From Planctomycetota bacterium (GTDB taxonomy: Bacteria; Planctomycetota; SZUA-567), in contig JAITQC010000004.1 in assembly GCA_031289115.1 (NCBI GenBank), forward strand, positions 1 to 56,708: 56,708 nt of DNA, written 5' to 3'. Positions 37,026 to 47,621 of the stretch are shown in pieces. Under the pieces are notes generated by a model. That model made no database searches. It had not been told where the DNA came from and saw only the letters and a list, made by a program, of their open reading frames with translations. A program made the position numbers and the translations under genes. How positions within the stretch are numbered: the first letter of the stretch is position 1; each line of letters starts with the position of its first letter.

Positions 37026-37775
37026 ATGCCGGTTTTAGCCGAACCCCGCCAAAAAGCGATTCTTGACATTATCGACTCGGGCGGCCAGGCGCGGGTGTCG
37101 GAACTGGCCCTCCGTTTCTCTGTATCGCCTATGACCATCCGGCGTGACTTTCTGGCCCTGGAGGAAAAGGGTCTGGCCCACCGGGTCCATGGCGGAGCCC
37201 TGGCGGTTAGCCAGTACCGCTTTTCCGACCGCCTGTCGGCTAACCTCCGGGCCAAGACCCGGGCTATCGCCAAGCTGGCCGATTTTATTCCGAGCCAAGG
37301 CTGTCTTTACCTGGACGGTTCCACCACAATGCTAGGCATCACCAAGTATCTAAGTAACCGCGGCAACCTTCAGGCCGCCACCAACAATATTGAGACTTTT
37401 AACCGCCTTACCGCCCTCACTGGCCCCGCCGCGCTTCTACTTGGCGGGAGCCTGGATGTCCGAACCGACAACCTGATCGGACCCCTGGCCTTGCGCTCCC
37501 TTGACGACCTGGTTTTCGACGCCGCCTTTTTCAGCGCCCGGGGTCTTTACGCTGGGATTGGTCTTAACGAAGTGACGGTCGAGGACGCCCTGGTCAAGGA
37601 GAAGGCGGCCGGACAAGCCCGTCTGGTGCTGGTGGCGGTTGATCACAGCAAACTCGGGGTGGTGGCGGGTTGCGCCTGGCGACCAGGACTCTCGAAAACC
37701 ATACTCGCCACTGATCTGGACCCTGGCGACCAGCGATTAACACCCTTCCGGGAAATGTTTTCCCGGATCATCTAA
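37026..37775 (+). CDS. DeoR/GlpR-family transcriptional regulator
   Basis: RQKAILDIIDSGGQARVSELALRFSVSPMTIRRDFLALEEKGLAHRVHGGAL; LYLDGSTTMLGITKYL; sugar-sensor C-terminal domain. Confidence 0.93.
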   Translation: MPVLAEPRQKAILDIIDSGGQARVSELALRFSVSPMTIRRDFLALEEKGLAHRVHGGALAVSQYRFSDRLSANLRAKTRAIAKLADFIPSQGCLYLDGSTTMLGITKYLSNRGNLQAATNNIETFNRLTALTGPAALLLGGSLDVRTDNLIGPLALRSLDDLVFDAAFFSARGLYAGIGLNEVTVEDALVKEKAAGQARLVLVAVDHSKLGVVAGCAWRPGLSKTILATDLDPGDQRLTPFREMFSRII

Positions 37776-37804
37776 AGCCAGCGAGGCAGAGGAAAGGATG
37801 AAAC

Positions 37805-39193
37805 ATGGCTGTTTTTGTGCAGATGCCTAAACAAGGGAACACGGTGGAGGAGTGTCTCCTGGTGGAATGGCGGGTCCGGGAGGGTGACAGCGTTAAAACA
37901 GGTGACATCCTCTGCGCCATCGAGACAGACAAGGCCTCCTTCGAGGTTGAGTCAACCGCCAGCGGCACAGTATTGAAACTGTTAGCCACGGCGGGTGAAC
38001 TGGTGCCGGTTCTTGCCAATATTGTGGCGATTGGCGCGGCGGGCGAGGCGGTTGATGCCGCTACGGCAGCCGCCCCGGCTCCGGCGGCTCCGGCGGCGTC
38101 GGTGGCCGCGGCCCCGGCCCCGGCTCCGGTGTCGCCCCCGGCCGCCCCGGTTCTAACCCCGCGGGTGGCGAGTCCGGCGGTGACTCCCGCCCAGTCCACC
38201 GCCGCCGCCGTCTCCCCCCGGGCCCGGCAACTAGCCGCGGCGAACGCTATCGACCCGGGTAGTCTTAGCGGCAGTGGAATTAACGGCCGAGTGACTTCGC
38301 AGGATGTCCAGGCGAGTATTGATAGCGGCGCCTCGCCTCGCCTCACTCCCCTGGCCAAGGCGGTCAAGGCAGAGACAGGTCTGGTGGCTGGGAGCGGTTC
38401 CGGCCTAGGTGGCCTGGTCCGGGCCCGCGACCTGGTTAGTGGCGCTGTTCTTCGGGAGCGCCCAGTCCTTACCGACTTGCCACCAGAAAATATTCCCTAC
38501 AAGGGCGTCCGGAAGTTAATCGGCGACCGTATGGCCCAGTCCCTCCGGGAGCACGCCCAGCTCACCCTCAACTCCTCCGCTGACGCCACCGCCCTCCTGG
38601 CGATCCGCAAGGCTGTGAAAGAAAACGCCGAGACCTATGGCTTGCCGAAAATCAGCATGAACGACCTGGTTTGCTGGGTGGTGGCCCAGACTCTCCCCTT
38701 CTTCCCCGAGGTGAACGCGATTTTCGACCGCGCTGGCGCCACTGTCACCCGCTACCACGGGGTCCAGCTTGGGGTGGCGATCGATACTCCCCGCGGCCTG
38801 ATGGTGCCGGTGGTGCCTGACGCCCACCGCTTGTCTCCCGCCGCCCTGGCGAATATTGTCGCCCAGTACGTGGTCGACTGCCGCAAGGGTTCAATCCTCC
38901 CTGATCTACTCCAGGGCGGGACCTTCACCGTTACCAACCTCGGGGCGCTTGGGGTGGAGACCTTTACCCCGGTCCTTAACACGCCGCAGGTGGCGATTCT
39001 CGGGGTTTGCGCCATAACCGACCAGCCAGCCAGGGGGACAGGGGGTGAAATAGTGCTCCAGCCTCGTATGGGGCTTTCCCTCACTATCGACCACCAGGTG
39101 GTGGACGGAGCCCCAGGCGCCCGCTTCCTGCAGGCGGTGGTCAAGGGCATTGAAAACATCAACCTGTCCCTGGCGTTACTGGGAGCCTTGTAA
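37805..39193 (+). CDS. dihydrolipoamide acyltransferase (E2) of a 2-oxoacid dehydrogenase complex
   Basis: Lipoyl domain AIETDKASFEVESTASG; Ala/Pro linker; E3-binding domain SPRARQLAAANAIDPGSLSGSGINGRVTSQDV; catalytic LTIDHQVVDGAPGARFL. Confidence 0.93.
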   Translation: MAVFVQMPKQGNTVEECLLVEWRVREGDSVKTGDILCAIETDKASFEVESTASGTVLKLLATAGELVPVLANIVAIGAAGEAVDAATAAAPAPAAPAASVAAAPAPAPVSPPAAPVLTPRVASPAVTPAQSTAAAVSPRARQLAAANAIDPGSLSGSGINGRVTSQDVQASIDSGASPRLTPLAKAVKAETGLVAGSGSGLGGLVRARDLVSGAVLRERPVLTDLPPENIPYKGVRKLIGDRMAQSLREHAQLTLNSSADATALLAIRKAVKENAETYGLPKISMNDLVCWVVAQTLPFFPEVNAIFDRAGATVTRYHGVQLGVAIDTPRGLMVPVVPDAHRLSPAALANIVAQYVVDCRKGSILPDLLQGGTFTVTNLGALGVETFTPVLNTPQVAILGVCAITDQPARGTGGEIVLQPRMGLSLTIDHQVVDGAPGARFLQAVVKGIENINLSLALLGAL

Positions 39194-39203
39194 GGAGGAG
39201 TCC

Positions 39204-39704
39204 ATGCCGGTGGAGGGTATTCCCGGGCTTTGCTTCCGGCCGGGGCGGGCGGCGGATTTTCCCGTTGTCCTCGCAATACAGCGCCAGGCTTACCAGTTGA
39301 AGGAGGTGCCACTCTACGGACCCGATCTACCGCCCTTAAAGGAGACGGTGGCTGATCTCGCCCGGGAGGTTGAGGAAGGGGAAAACTTCTTGCTCGCCCT
39401 GATTTCTACCCAGGAAACCGGAGAAAGGGTGGTGGGGTCGTTACGCTACCATACGGAGAAAGAGGGTTGGCTACATTTTGGCCGCCTGGCGGTCGACCCG
39501 GGTTTTCAAGGCCGGGGAATCGCCCAAGCCCTGATCCGCGCCTTGGAGGAACGCCATCCCGAGGTCAAGGGGTTTAACCTTGAGTGCGGGGAGAACAGCC
39601 AGGAAAACCGCCATATCTATGAGAAACTGGGCTATCGGGAAACCGGTATCACCTACCAGATCCCCCAAGGGCCGATTTGTCGGGAAATGCGTAAAGCACG
39701 CTAA
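39204..39704 (+). CDS. GNAT family N-acetyltransferase
   Basis: WLHFGRLAVDPGFQGRGIAQALIRALEERHPEVKGFNLECGENSQENRHIYEKLGYRETG. Confidence 0.9.
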   Translation: MPVEGIPGLCFRPGRAADFPVVLAIQRQAYQLKEVPLYGPDLPPLKETVADLAREVEEGENFLLALISTQETGERVVGSLRYHTEKEGWLHFGRLAVDPGFQGRGIAQALIRALEERHPEVKGFNLECGENSQENRHIYEKLGYRETGITYQIPQGPICREMRKAR

Positions 39705-39725
39705 ATATTCGAGAGGAGAACGTGG

Positions 39726-41063
39726 ATGTACGACCTTATTGTCATCGGCGCCGGACCGGCTGGCTATGTCGGAGCCGAACACGCCGCCAGAATGGGCAAG
39801 AAAGTTCTTTTGCTGGAAAGAGACCGCCTGGGGGGAACTTGTCTTAACTGTGGCTGCATCCCGACCAAGAGTTTTCTAAACTCCGCCAAACTTTACGCCC
39901 ATGCCCGGCATAGCGAGGCCTTTGGGGTTAGGGTTAAGGAGGTCGAGTTTGACTATGGGGTGATGCAGGCCAGGACCCAGAAAATCCAGGAGACCCTGCG
40001 TAACGGCATAGCTGGCATGATGAAACGCCACAAGGTGGAAGTGCTTTCGGGTGAAGCTGTCTGTCTTGACCCCAACCGGGTGGAGGTGGCGGGTAAAGTT
40101 TACCAGGGTTCCCATCTTCTAATCGCCACGGGTTCAAGGCCGATCGCCCCCCCAATACCGGGCCTAGCTGACAATCCGCGGGTGGTGGACTCCACCGGTA
40201 TTCTCGCCCGTCCGGAGTTAGCCGAGCATTTACTGGTTATTGGTGGCGGCGTCATCGGTATCGAGTTCGCCAGCTTTTATTCGCTTCTGGGGCGTAAAGT
40301 CACGGTGATCGAGATGCTGCCAAAGATTTGTGGCGCCCTAGACAGCGACTTGTCGAGTATCCTCCAGAGAAAACTCGAGTCAAGGGGATGCGCTATCCAC
40401 CTGAACGCCAAGGTGGAAAAGCTAGAAGGCGGGAAGGTACACTTCACTGACGCCAGTGGCAAGGCGGTCGTGCTTGAGGCTGACCTGGTGCTTTCCGCCG
40501 CCGGACGCAGGGCCAACCTGGAGGGTTTTGGGCTGGAAAACCTGAACCTTGCCCGCACCCGCGCCGCCCTGACGGTGAACGAGCAGGCTCAAACCAGTGT
40601 CCACAATGTCTACGCCGCCGGTGACCTCACTGGCCGGGTCCAACTAGCGCATTTCGCTAGTCGGCAGGCTATCGTGGCGGTCCACAACATGTTTGGCGTC
40701 AAGGATATCTGCCGGGAGGAGGCGATTCCCGGGGTGATTTACGGCGATCCGGAACTGGCCGGGGTTGGGCTTAGCGAAGCTCAGGCCAAGGAGCGGGGCG
40801 GCAAATACCGGGTGGTGAAAATGCCGCTCGCCGCCTCCGGACGTTTTCTCGCCGAGACGGAGGGCGAGCGGGGCCTGGTGAAGGCGGTTCTAGGGGAACG
40901 AGACGAGGTTATCGGCCTCCATGTGGCTGGATCCTACGCTTCCGAAATGATCGGGGCGGCCGCCTTGATGATCGAACTTGAACTTAGGGCCAGCGATGTC
41001 CAGGAAGTGGTCTTCCCTCATCCGACCGTGGCCGAAATCATGAAGGAAGTGATGTTTTCCTGA
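39726..41063 (+). CDS. lpdA: dihydrolipoamide dehydrogenase (E3)
   Basis: LIVIGAGPAGYVGAEHAARMGKKVLLLE, GGTCLNCGCIPTKSFL, GGGVIGIEFASFYSLLG, AAGDLTGRVQLAH, VFPHPTVAEIMKE. Confidence 0.95.
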   Translation: MYDLIVIGAGPAGYVGAEHAARMGKKVLLLERDRLGGTCLNCGCIPTKSFLNSAKLYAHARHSEAFGVRVKEVEFDYGVMQARTQKIQETLRNGIAGMMKRHKVEVLSGEAVCLDPNRVEVAGKVYQGSHLLIATGSRPIAPPIPGLADNPRVVDSTGILARPELAEHLLVIGGGVIGIEFASFYSLLGRKVTVIEMLPKICGALDSDLSSILQRKLESRGCAIHLNAKVEKLEGGKVHFTDASGKAVVLEADLVLSAAGRRANLEGFGLENLNLARTRAALTVNEQAQTSVHNVYAAGDLTGRVQLAHFASRQAIVAVHNMFGVKDICREEAIPGVIYGDPELAGVGLSEAQAKERGGKYRVVKMPLAASGRFLAETEGERGLVKAVLGERDEVIGLHVAGSYASEMIGAAALMIELELRASDVQEVVFPHPTVAEIMKEVMFS

Positions 41064-41123
41064 CCCGAGTCAGGTGGCAATAACCGCGGTGGCGACAGCC
41101 TCCGCCCACAGAAAGGATTTACC

Positions 41124-43589
41124 ATGGTTAAATCAATAGTCCTTAAACCAGAGGAGATACGGGCCAAGGGGAAGTTGCAATTCAAGGACATCGAACTTAA
41201 CACTTATGCCACCCCTATGAAAGAGGCGGCTAAACACTATCCCCGAGGGGATTTGCTTCGCATGCACCGCGACATGGCGATTCTACGCGAGTTCGAGAGC
41301 ATGCTTAACAGCATCAAAAGGGAGGGGAAATACGAGGGGATTAGTTACAATCACCGCGGTCCCGCCCACCTCTCGATCGGGCAGGAGTCGTTGGCGGTCG
41401 GGCAGGCCTACACCTTGACTCCGGAAGACTTCTCCTTCGGAAGCCACCGGGCGCATTCGGAAATCCTTTCCCGGGGGTTACGTAGTATCGCCCAACTCGA
41501 GGAGGGGGCTTTACTAGACATTATGAAAAACTACTTTGGCGGCCTGACCCTGTCCAAGGTGGAAAAGGACGCCACGGGTGGGGTGCGGGAACTCGCCAAC
41601 GATTTCTTTGTCTATGGCACTCTGGCTGAGATATTCGCCCGGGAGACGGGTTGGCACAAGGGCCTGGGGGGATCTATGCACGCCTTTTTCTGTCCCTTCG
41701 GCGTCTACCCCAACAACGCTATTGTCGGTGGCTCAGGCGACATCGCCGTGGGGGCTGCCCTTTACAAACGGGTGAACAGCCGTCCTGGCCTGGTGGTCGC
41801 CAACATTGGCGACGCCTCCCTCGCCTGTGGACCGGTTTGGGAAGGCATTGTCTTCGCCACCATGGACCAGTACCGCACCCTCTGGGACAAGGGCCACAAC
41901 GGCGGCCTGCCACTGATAATCAACTTTGTCAACAACCTCTATGGCATGGGTGGCCAGCCGGTGGGAGAGACGATGGGCCTTAAAATCCTGGCCCGGCTAG
42001 GGGCGGGGGTGAACCCGGATCAGCTCCATTCCGAAAGGGTGGACGGCTTTAAACCCCTGGCTATTGTCGACGCCTATGAGCGTAAACGGAAGATTCTTCA
42101 GGAAGGCCGGGGTCCCGTTCTTCTTGACACCCTGACCTATCGTTTCAGCGGCCACTCCCCCTCCGACTCCATGAGCTACCGCACCAAGGAGGAGGTGGAC
42201 GCCTGGCAGGCCCAGGACGCCATTCCCGCCTTCGCGGATGAACTGGTGAAGGCCAAGGTGGCCACTCCGGCCGAGGTCGAGGGCAACCTCAAATACGCCA
42301 AGGAACTGGTGTTCCGGGCCTTCAAGAAGGCGATTGACCCGGTAGTCTCCCCCTATCTCGATCCCGGCAAGACCCCGGTGATTGAAAAACTGATGTTCTC
42401 CGGCAAAAAAAAGCTGGTCCTGGATTCGCGCCAACCCGAGGTTCTTATCCCCCTAGCGGAAAATCCCCAGCTGAAACGCCTGGCCGCCAAGAGTCGTTTC
42501 GGTCTGGACGCGGCTGGCAAACAGCTGTCTGGCATGAAAGCGGTGGTGCTTAAGGAAGCCCTTTTCGAGGCGATTATCGACCGCTTTTACGAAGATCCGA
42601 CCCTCGCCGCCTGGGGCGAGGACAACCGCGACTGGGGTGGCGCTTTCGCTGTCTACCGCGGCCTTACGGAAAGCATCCCCTACCATCGTTTCTTCAACTC
42701 CCCCATAAGCGAAGGGGCGATTGTCGGGGCCGGGGTCGGCTATGCCCTTTCCGGCGGCCGGGCCCTGGTGGAGATTATGTACTGCGACTTCCTTGGCCGC
42801 TGCGGCGACGAGGTGTTTAACCAGATGGCCAAATGGCAGTCGATGTCAGCCGGCATTCTGGAGATGCCCCTGGTTCTCCGGGTTTCGGTGGGCGCCAAGT
42901 ACGGCGCCCAGCACTCCCAGGACTGGTCCAGTATCTGTGCCCATATTCCTGGTCTCAAGGTGGTTTTCCCCGCCACCCCCTATGACGCCAAGGGGATGAT
43001 GTACACCGCCCTGGCCGGCACCGACCCGGTGGTGTTTTTCGAGTCGCAACGCTTGTACGACCAGCCGGAGATTTTTGTGACCGAAGGGGTGCCGGCCGGG
43101 CGTTATGAGGTGCCTTTCGGGGAGCCGGCCCGGCGCCGCGAGGGCAAAGACCTAACCATCTGCACCATTGGCGCCACTATCTACCGCGCCCTGGAGGCGG
43201 CTAAGACTCTGGAGGAGAAATACGGCCTCACCGCTGATGTCTGGGATCTACGTTCCCTAAGTCCCCTTAACTACGCTCCCCTGGTGGAAAGTGTGAAAAA
43301 GACCGGTTATGTCCTGCTTTCCTCCGACGCTTGCGAACGCGGCTCATATCTCCACGGAGTCGCCTCCAACCTCACCTCCCTCGCCTTCGATTACCTGGAC
43401 GCCCCGGTAGCGGTGGTGGGCTCGAAAAACTGGATTACTCCCGCCGCCGAGCAGGAGGAGTCCTTCTTCCCCCAGCCGTTCTGGCTGGTGGACGCGGTGC
43501 ACCAGCGCCTCCGGCCCCTTAAGGGTCACGTCCCGGAAGGCAATTGGACCGATGGAGAAATCTTACGCTTAAATCAGGCCGGGGTGTGA
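41124..43589 (+). CDS. 2-oxoacid dehydrogenase E1, fused alpha and beta subunits
   Basis: Alpha part with [40 protein letters not shown]; beta part with [76 protein letters not shown]. Confidence 0.92.
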   Translation: MVKSIVLKPEEIRAKGKLQFKDIELNTYATPMKEAAKHYPRGDLLRMHRDMAILREFESMLNSIKREGKYEGISYNHRGPAHLSIGQESLAVGQAYTLTPEDFSFGSHRAHSEILSRGLRSIAQLEEGALLDIMKNYFGGLTLSKVEKDATGGVRELANDFFVYGTLAEIFARETGWHKGLGGSMHAFFCPFGVYPNNAIVGGSGDIAVGAALYKRVNSRPGLVVANIGDASLACGPVWEGIVFATMDQYRTLWDKGHNGGLPLIINFVNNLYGMGGQPVGETMGLKILARLGAGVNPDQLHSERVDGFKPLAIVDAYERKRKILQEGRGPVLLDTLTYRFSGHSPSDSMSYRTKEEVDAWQAQDAIPAFADELVKAKVATPAEVEGNLKYAKELVFRAFKKAIDPVVSPYLDPGKTPVIEKLMFSGKKKLVLDSRQPEVLIPLAENPQLKRLAAKSRFGLDAAGKQLSGMKAVVLKEALFEAIIDRFYEDPTLAAWGEDNRDWGGAFAVYRGLTESIPYHRFFNSPISEGAIVGAGVGYALSGGRALVEIMYCDFLGRCGDEVFNQMAKWQSMSAGILEMPLVLRVSVGAKYGAQHSQDWSSICAHIPGLKVVFPATPYDAKGMMYTALAGTDPVVFFESQRLYDQPEIFVTEGVPAGRYEVPFGEPARRREGKDLTICTIGATIYRALEAAKTLEEKYGLTADVWDLRSLSPLNYAPLVESVKKTGYVLLSSDACERGSYLHGVASNLTSLAFDYLDAPVAVVGSKNWITPAAEQEESFFPQPFWLVDAVHQRLRPLKGHVPEGNWTDGEILRLNQAGV

Positions 43590-43631
43590 GAGTAGCCCCT
43601 TGTTCCTTGGACTGAATCTGGCCCAAAGTCA

Positions 43632-43666
43632 CCGCCCCCCGTTTCTAGCGGGGGGCGGTTTTTTCT
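43632..43666 (+). terminator. intrinsic terminator of the dehydrogenase operon
   Basis: CCGCCCCCC-GTTTCTAGC-GGGGGGCGG followed by TTTTTTCTT. Confidence 0.9.
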
Positions 43667-43983
43667 TACGGTAGCATTTCGTGAGTTAGGTATTCCCTGG
43701 GCGAGCTCTGGGGCGGGGAATGGGGTTAAGGCGGGCTAGCCACCGCGGCGGGAACTGGCAATTGCTGTTGCATTGGGGTGGGTCAATCCCTATGCTTGAT
43801 TTCGCTGAGGGAGTCTTACTAGGCCTCCCCGGCCCACCCCGGGGTGGACGCCTCGGCCGAGTGGGGGAGGGGTGGCCGGGGGGATGGCGGGGACGGTTTT
43901 TCCCCTGGGAAAAGCGACGCTTGGCTGGGGTTGGCAAACCCGGCCCGGTGGGACCTAGGTAAGGTATTGGCAGGGGGATAAAC

Positions 43984-45465
43984 ATGAAGCGAGCCACTTT
44001 GGCGGGTGTGAGGATTTCCCAGGGTCCGGTGGACTGGCAGGTGATTCAGCGGCGACTGAACGGCTGTGCTGACATCCCGTTGGCTGGCACCTGGCTTGAT
44101 CCCGACGGCCGGCCGGGGGAAGTGGAGGCACGGCTGGTGGAGGAAAACCTGGGCCAGCCGCCAGCCAGTCACCTCGACTGGTGCGCCGTGGCGAGTAGTC
44201 CCGACCACACCTGGCGGCATGTTTTTGAAGGAGTGCCAGCCGGCGGTCCCTATCGCCTGGAAACGCGCCTAAAGATAAAGGACGACAACTGGCGTCTCGC
44301 CGGGGACCAGATCCATCATGTGGGAGTGGGTGACCTCTGGTTGATCGCTGGTGACGACAACGCGGTTGGTTTTGGCGGCGGGATGGTTGACGACCCGCCC
44401 GAGATTGGGGTACACCTTTTCCGGCGTAACGAAACCTGGACTCTCGCTAGCCACCCCTTGCACGATACCACTGGGGTGCGTAACTCCCGTTTCTTCACCA
44501 GTGGCGCGGTTGGGCATTCCCCCTGGCTAGCCTTTGGACGCCTAATCCGGCGCGAGACTGGTCTACCGGTGGGACTCTTGCCGGTTGGCCAGGAGGGAAC
44601 TAGCCTAGATGATTGGCAGGCGCGGGAGGAGGGGGAGGTCACCCCCGCCTTAATAAGCCTCCTCGCCTTTCTTAAACTCGCCTCCTCTTACCGCGACTAT
44701 TCGTCTTTCAGTCTCCTGGACGGTGGTCCGCTGTTTCTCCCCCATCCTGACGATCCCCCGGGCACGGTGGCTGGCCTGGTCTGGTTCCAGGGTAACGCTG
44801 ATTGCCGGCGCCTGGGGACCGCTAACCGCTACGCCGCCACCCTGACCCGATTCCTGGAAACGCTACGCGGCCTCCTTTCGGCCCCGGAGCTGCCGGTGGT
44901 GCTCTGCCAGTTGAACCGGGTGATTGGGGTGTCCCGGGCTAGCGAGTCAGTACTTTGGGGACGGGTGCGCGAGGCCCAGCGGGCCGCTCTTTACGACATA
45001 GCGCGGGTGGCGGTTATTCCCACTCTGGACGCCGGCCTTTCTGACGGAATTCACAACTCCGCCTCGGGAAACCTCCTGATCGGCCAAAGGGCCGCCCGGG
45101 CCGCCCTTGGCCTGGTTTACGGAAAATCCCTGCCCTGGCGTTCACCAGACTTTCTTGCCGCCAGTTTGCTACCGGGAAAACGCGACCAACTGTGGCTGGA
45201 TTTTTCCCAGGTGGCGGGTGAACTGAGGCCGGTGGCGGCGGAACTGGCGGCGCTTAGCGTCGCCGACGTGGACGGCGGGGCGCCTATCCGGAAAATCCAG
45301 TTGCAGCCACCCCACCGTTTGCTAGTTACCCTTAACCGGGAACTGGGGGAAAAGCCGGTGATAAGTTTTTCCGCCAGCCACAATCCTCCCCTCGCCCTAG
45401 TGGACAGCAACAACTGCCCCCCCCTGGCTTTCCACCAGGTGGCGGTGGAAGAGGCGGAGGACTAA
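43984..45465 (+). CDS. sialate O-acetylesterase (SASA)-like SGNH protein, nucleophile Ser apparently replaced
   Basis: HVGVGDLWLIAGDDNAVG aligns by eye to GDVWLCSGQSNM; VLCQLNR; DGIHNSASGNLLIGQRAARAALGLVYG aligns to the DxH block. Confidence 0.75.
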   Translation: MKRATLAGVRISQGPVDWQVIQRRLNGCADIPLAGTWLDPDGRPGEVEARLVEENLGQPPASHLDWCAVASSPDHTWRHVFEGVPAGGPYRLETRLKIKDDNWRLAGDQIHHVGVGDLWLIAGDDNAVGFGGGMVDDPPEIGVHLFRRNETWTLASHPLHDTTGVRNSRFFTSGAVGHSPWLAFGRLIRRETGLPVGLLPVGQEGTSLDDWQAREEGEVTPALISLLAFLKLASSYRDYSSFSLLDGGPLFLPHPDDPPGTVAGLVWFQGNADCRRLGTANRYAATLTRFLETLRGLLSAPELPVVLCQLNRVIGVSRASESVLWGRVREAQRAALYDIARVAVIPTLDAGLSDGIHNSASGNLLIGQRAARAALGLVYGKSLPWRSPDFLAASLLPGKRDQLWLDFSQVAGELRPVAAELAALSVADVDGGAPIRKIQLQPPHRLLVTLNRELGEKPVISFSASHNPPLALVDSNNCPPLAFHQVAVEEAED

Positions 45466-45523
45466 GGCTTCCCGCCAGGAACTGGCTCTAACGTGCGGGT
45501 TGCTTTGGCCGAGCGGCTGGCCC

Positions 45524-47284
45524 TTACTTACGCCACTCCAGAATGAATTCCCCCGCCCCCGCCTCCGGGTCGATGGAGAAGGCTAAGCCACCCCGGGGAA
45601 AAGCCCGGAGCCAGCTGTGGAAAGCAGTTTCCAGCTCTGCCAGGCTCTCCGCCTGGCGTGGGTTGTCAGCCAGCCTATCCTTTCCGAAGGGAACCAGGTC
45701 ATCTGAGAGAGCGGCTAATTCCCGTCGCGCAGCCGGCCCTAGGTTCCACCAACCCGATAACTGGAACGCGTTTTCCGCCCCCTCGCCCAGGTTATTTCTC
45801 CCTAACTCCAGGCCTTCTTCCCGGGTAACCCCGAATATTTGGCTAGACATTATCCCATACCCTTCCTCTCCCGGGACCGGGGTCGACAGGAGCCAGCCAG
45901 GACTAGTGTGGTAGCCAAGTAGCGGTGGCACTTCCAGCCCTTCCCCAGCCAGGCCATCCAACTGGATTTCCCGTGGCAACACCCGGGAGCGTAGGCTTTG
46001 GAACAGGGGTTCCCCGCCGGGGGCCAGGAGGTAATCTCTTAGCCGTCCCCAGCTCTGGCGAAAAGCGTCCCCGGCCTCCGGCTGCCCGGAAAGCCGCCAG
46101 GCCAAGGTTAGAGGGGGGAGGACGGGTAGGTCGGGGTAACGCGAGTCAGGGGGGCCGGGTTCCCCCAGACGCAGGCGGAAACTACGCCTGGCGTGGTCAA
46201 GCCAACCCTGCTTTAGCCATTCCCAGGTGAGGCGATAGACAAGTTCCGCCTGCGGGTCGGGTGGCGGAAGGATTGTTTCTAGCCAGATACCTGGGCTGGC
46301 GGAGGCGGGTAGAGCCAGGTTTAACTCTATCCCCACTCTGGTAGAGTCCAGGGCGGCGGGGGGCGGCTCAAGGGGGGGAAACTCCACCGGTTCGGGGTGA
46401 GGGGCGGTAAACCTCGCCCGGAGGCGCCAGGCGCCAGGCACTGGCTCCAGAAGGAAGCGCCAGGAGTAGCCACTGTCTTCCCCGAAGAAGACAGCGCCGG
46501 AATCGGGGGGGCTGGGCGGAGGGAGTTCAAAGCTGGAAAACCCATCCAGAAAGGGGTTGCCGTCCGGGGCGAGGGGAGTGGGCGGGGGTTTTTCCGGGGT
46601 GATCAGGAGAACGAGGCGGGCTCCCTGCTCCCTAGGAAAAGAGGCGGGCGGGTCCGCGGCCGGGAAAGGTTGGGGATTAGCCAAACTAACTTTAAGCTGT
46701 TCCAACAACGCCTTCTCGCTCGCCATTAACCACCAGCCCTGGTGGATAGTGTAAGTAAATTTAGCCTCGCCATCATGCACTGGTATAGCGAGTTCCCCCG
46801 TTTCACCTAGAGGGGTCAAGGCGAGGCCCCAGGCGAGCGCGTGTGGGAGGCGGGCCATGAGGAAAAAGGCTCTGATCCCTTCGCTATCTGCTTGCCCCAC
46901 TAACAGGGGAGAGGGTAGGAGAGAATCCACTAGCGAAGGGGGAATATAGGCGAGAAACCCCAGATACGGCAGATAGTCTGCCAGCCACCCTAGAATTGGT
47001 TCCGGGGTGGCGTTTTTCTCAGCGCTGAACCGCGCCGCTTCCGCCAGGGGTTGGCGCCAGTCGGTAGCGAGGAGAGTGGAGAGAAGCCCGACGGGGGAAT
47101 GGATGGCGAGGACCCCCCGGGTTTCCCGGGGCAGGTATTGCCAGGGTGTATTGTCTGGGTGGTGGGTAAGCCAAACTAGTGCGAAGTAGGCTAAAACCAG
47201 CGCCAGCGCCAGCGCTGAGAACGTGAGTAGGAGGGGTAAAAGCCAGCCACGGGCCGGCGGGGGGGGTGACGGCTGGGTTGGCAT
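45524..47284 (-). CDS. hypothetical membrane-anchored protein (DUF3352-like)
   Basis: N-terminal TM WLLPLLLTFSALALALVLAYFALVWL, then a long extracytoplasmic Pro-rich domain; family guess is weak. Confidence 0.5.
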   Translation of the reverse strand: MPTQPSPPPPARGWLLPLLLTFSALALALVLAYFALVWLTHHPDNTPWQYLPRETRGVLAIHSPVGLLSTLLATDWRQPLAEAARFSAEKNATPEPILGWLADYLPYLGFLAYIPPSLVDSLLPSPLLVGQADSEGIRAFFLMARLPHALAWGLALTPLGETGELAIPVHDGEAKFTYTIHQGWWLMASEKALLEQLKVSLANPQPFPAADPPASFPREQGARLVLLITPEKPPPTPLAPDGNPFLDGFSSFELPPPSPPDSGAVFFGEDSGYSWRFLLEPVPGAWRLRARFTAPHPEPVEFPPLEPPPAALDSTRVGIELNLALPASASPGIWLETILPPPDPQAELVYRLTWEWLKQGWLDHARRSFRLRLGEPGPPDSRYPDLPVLPPLTLAWRLSGQPEAGDAFRQSWGRLRDYLLAPGGEPLFQSLRSRVLPREIQLDGLAGEGLEVPPLLGYHTSPGWLLSTPVPGEEGYGIMSSQIFGVTREEGLELGRNNLGEGAENAFQLSGWWNLGPAARRELAALSDDLVPFGKDRLADNPRQAESLAELETAFHSWLRAFPRGGLAFSIDPEAGAGEFILEWRK

Positions 47285-47290
47285 GGGTGC

Positions 47291-47569
47291 TTAGTCTATT
47301 CCGCCGAAGCGGCCTTGGACCAAGGCGTTAAGGGCAGCCACAGCCACCTCGGCATCAGGGCCATTGGCGGTTATTTTAACTACCGACCCTTGGGTGGCGC
47401 CTAGCGCCATCAATTGCATTATGCTTTTGGCGTCAGCCTTAACCTCGTTAACCTCGACATGAATTTCTGCCTTGAATTCCCGGGCCTTTTGCATGAACTG
47501 GGTGCTGGGGCGGACATGAAAGCCGTATTTGTTAAGGATGGTGCTTTCGCCACAGGCTTCTTGGGTCAT
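47291..47569 (-). CDS. HPr-like phosphocarrier protein
   Basis: NKYGFHVRPSTQFMQKAREFKAEIHVEVNEVKADAKSIMQLMALGATQGSVVKITANGPD: catalytic His and regulatory Ser region of HPr. Confidence 0.93.
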   Translation of the reverse strand: MTQEACGESTILNKYGFHVRPSTQFMQKAREFKAEIHVEVNEVKADAKSIMQLMALGATQGSVVKITANGPDAEVAVAALNALVQGRFGGID

Positions 47570-47621
47570 GACACCACCTTTCTTCCAAATGATTAACGTT
47601 TATCCCACCTGGTGGTCACCG

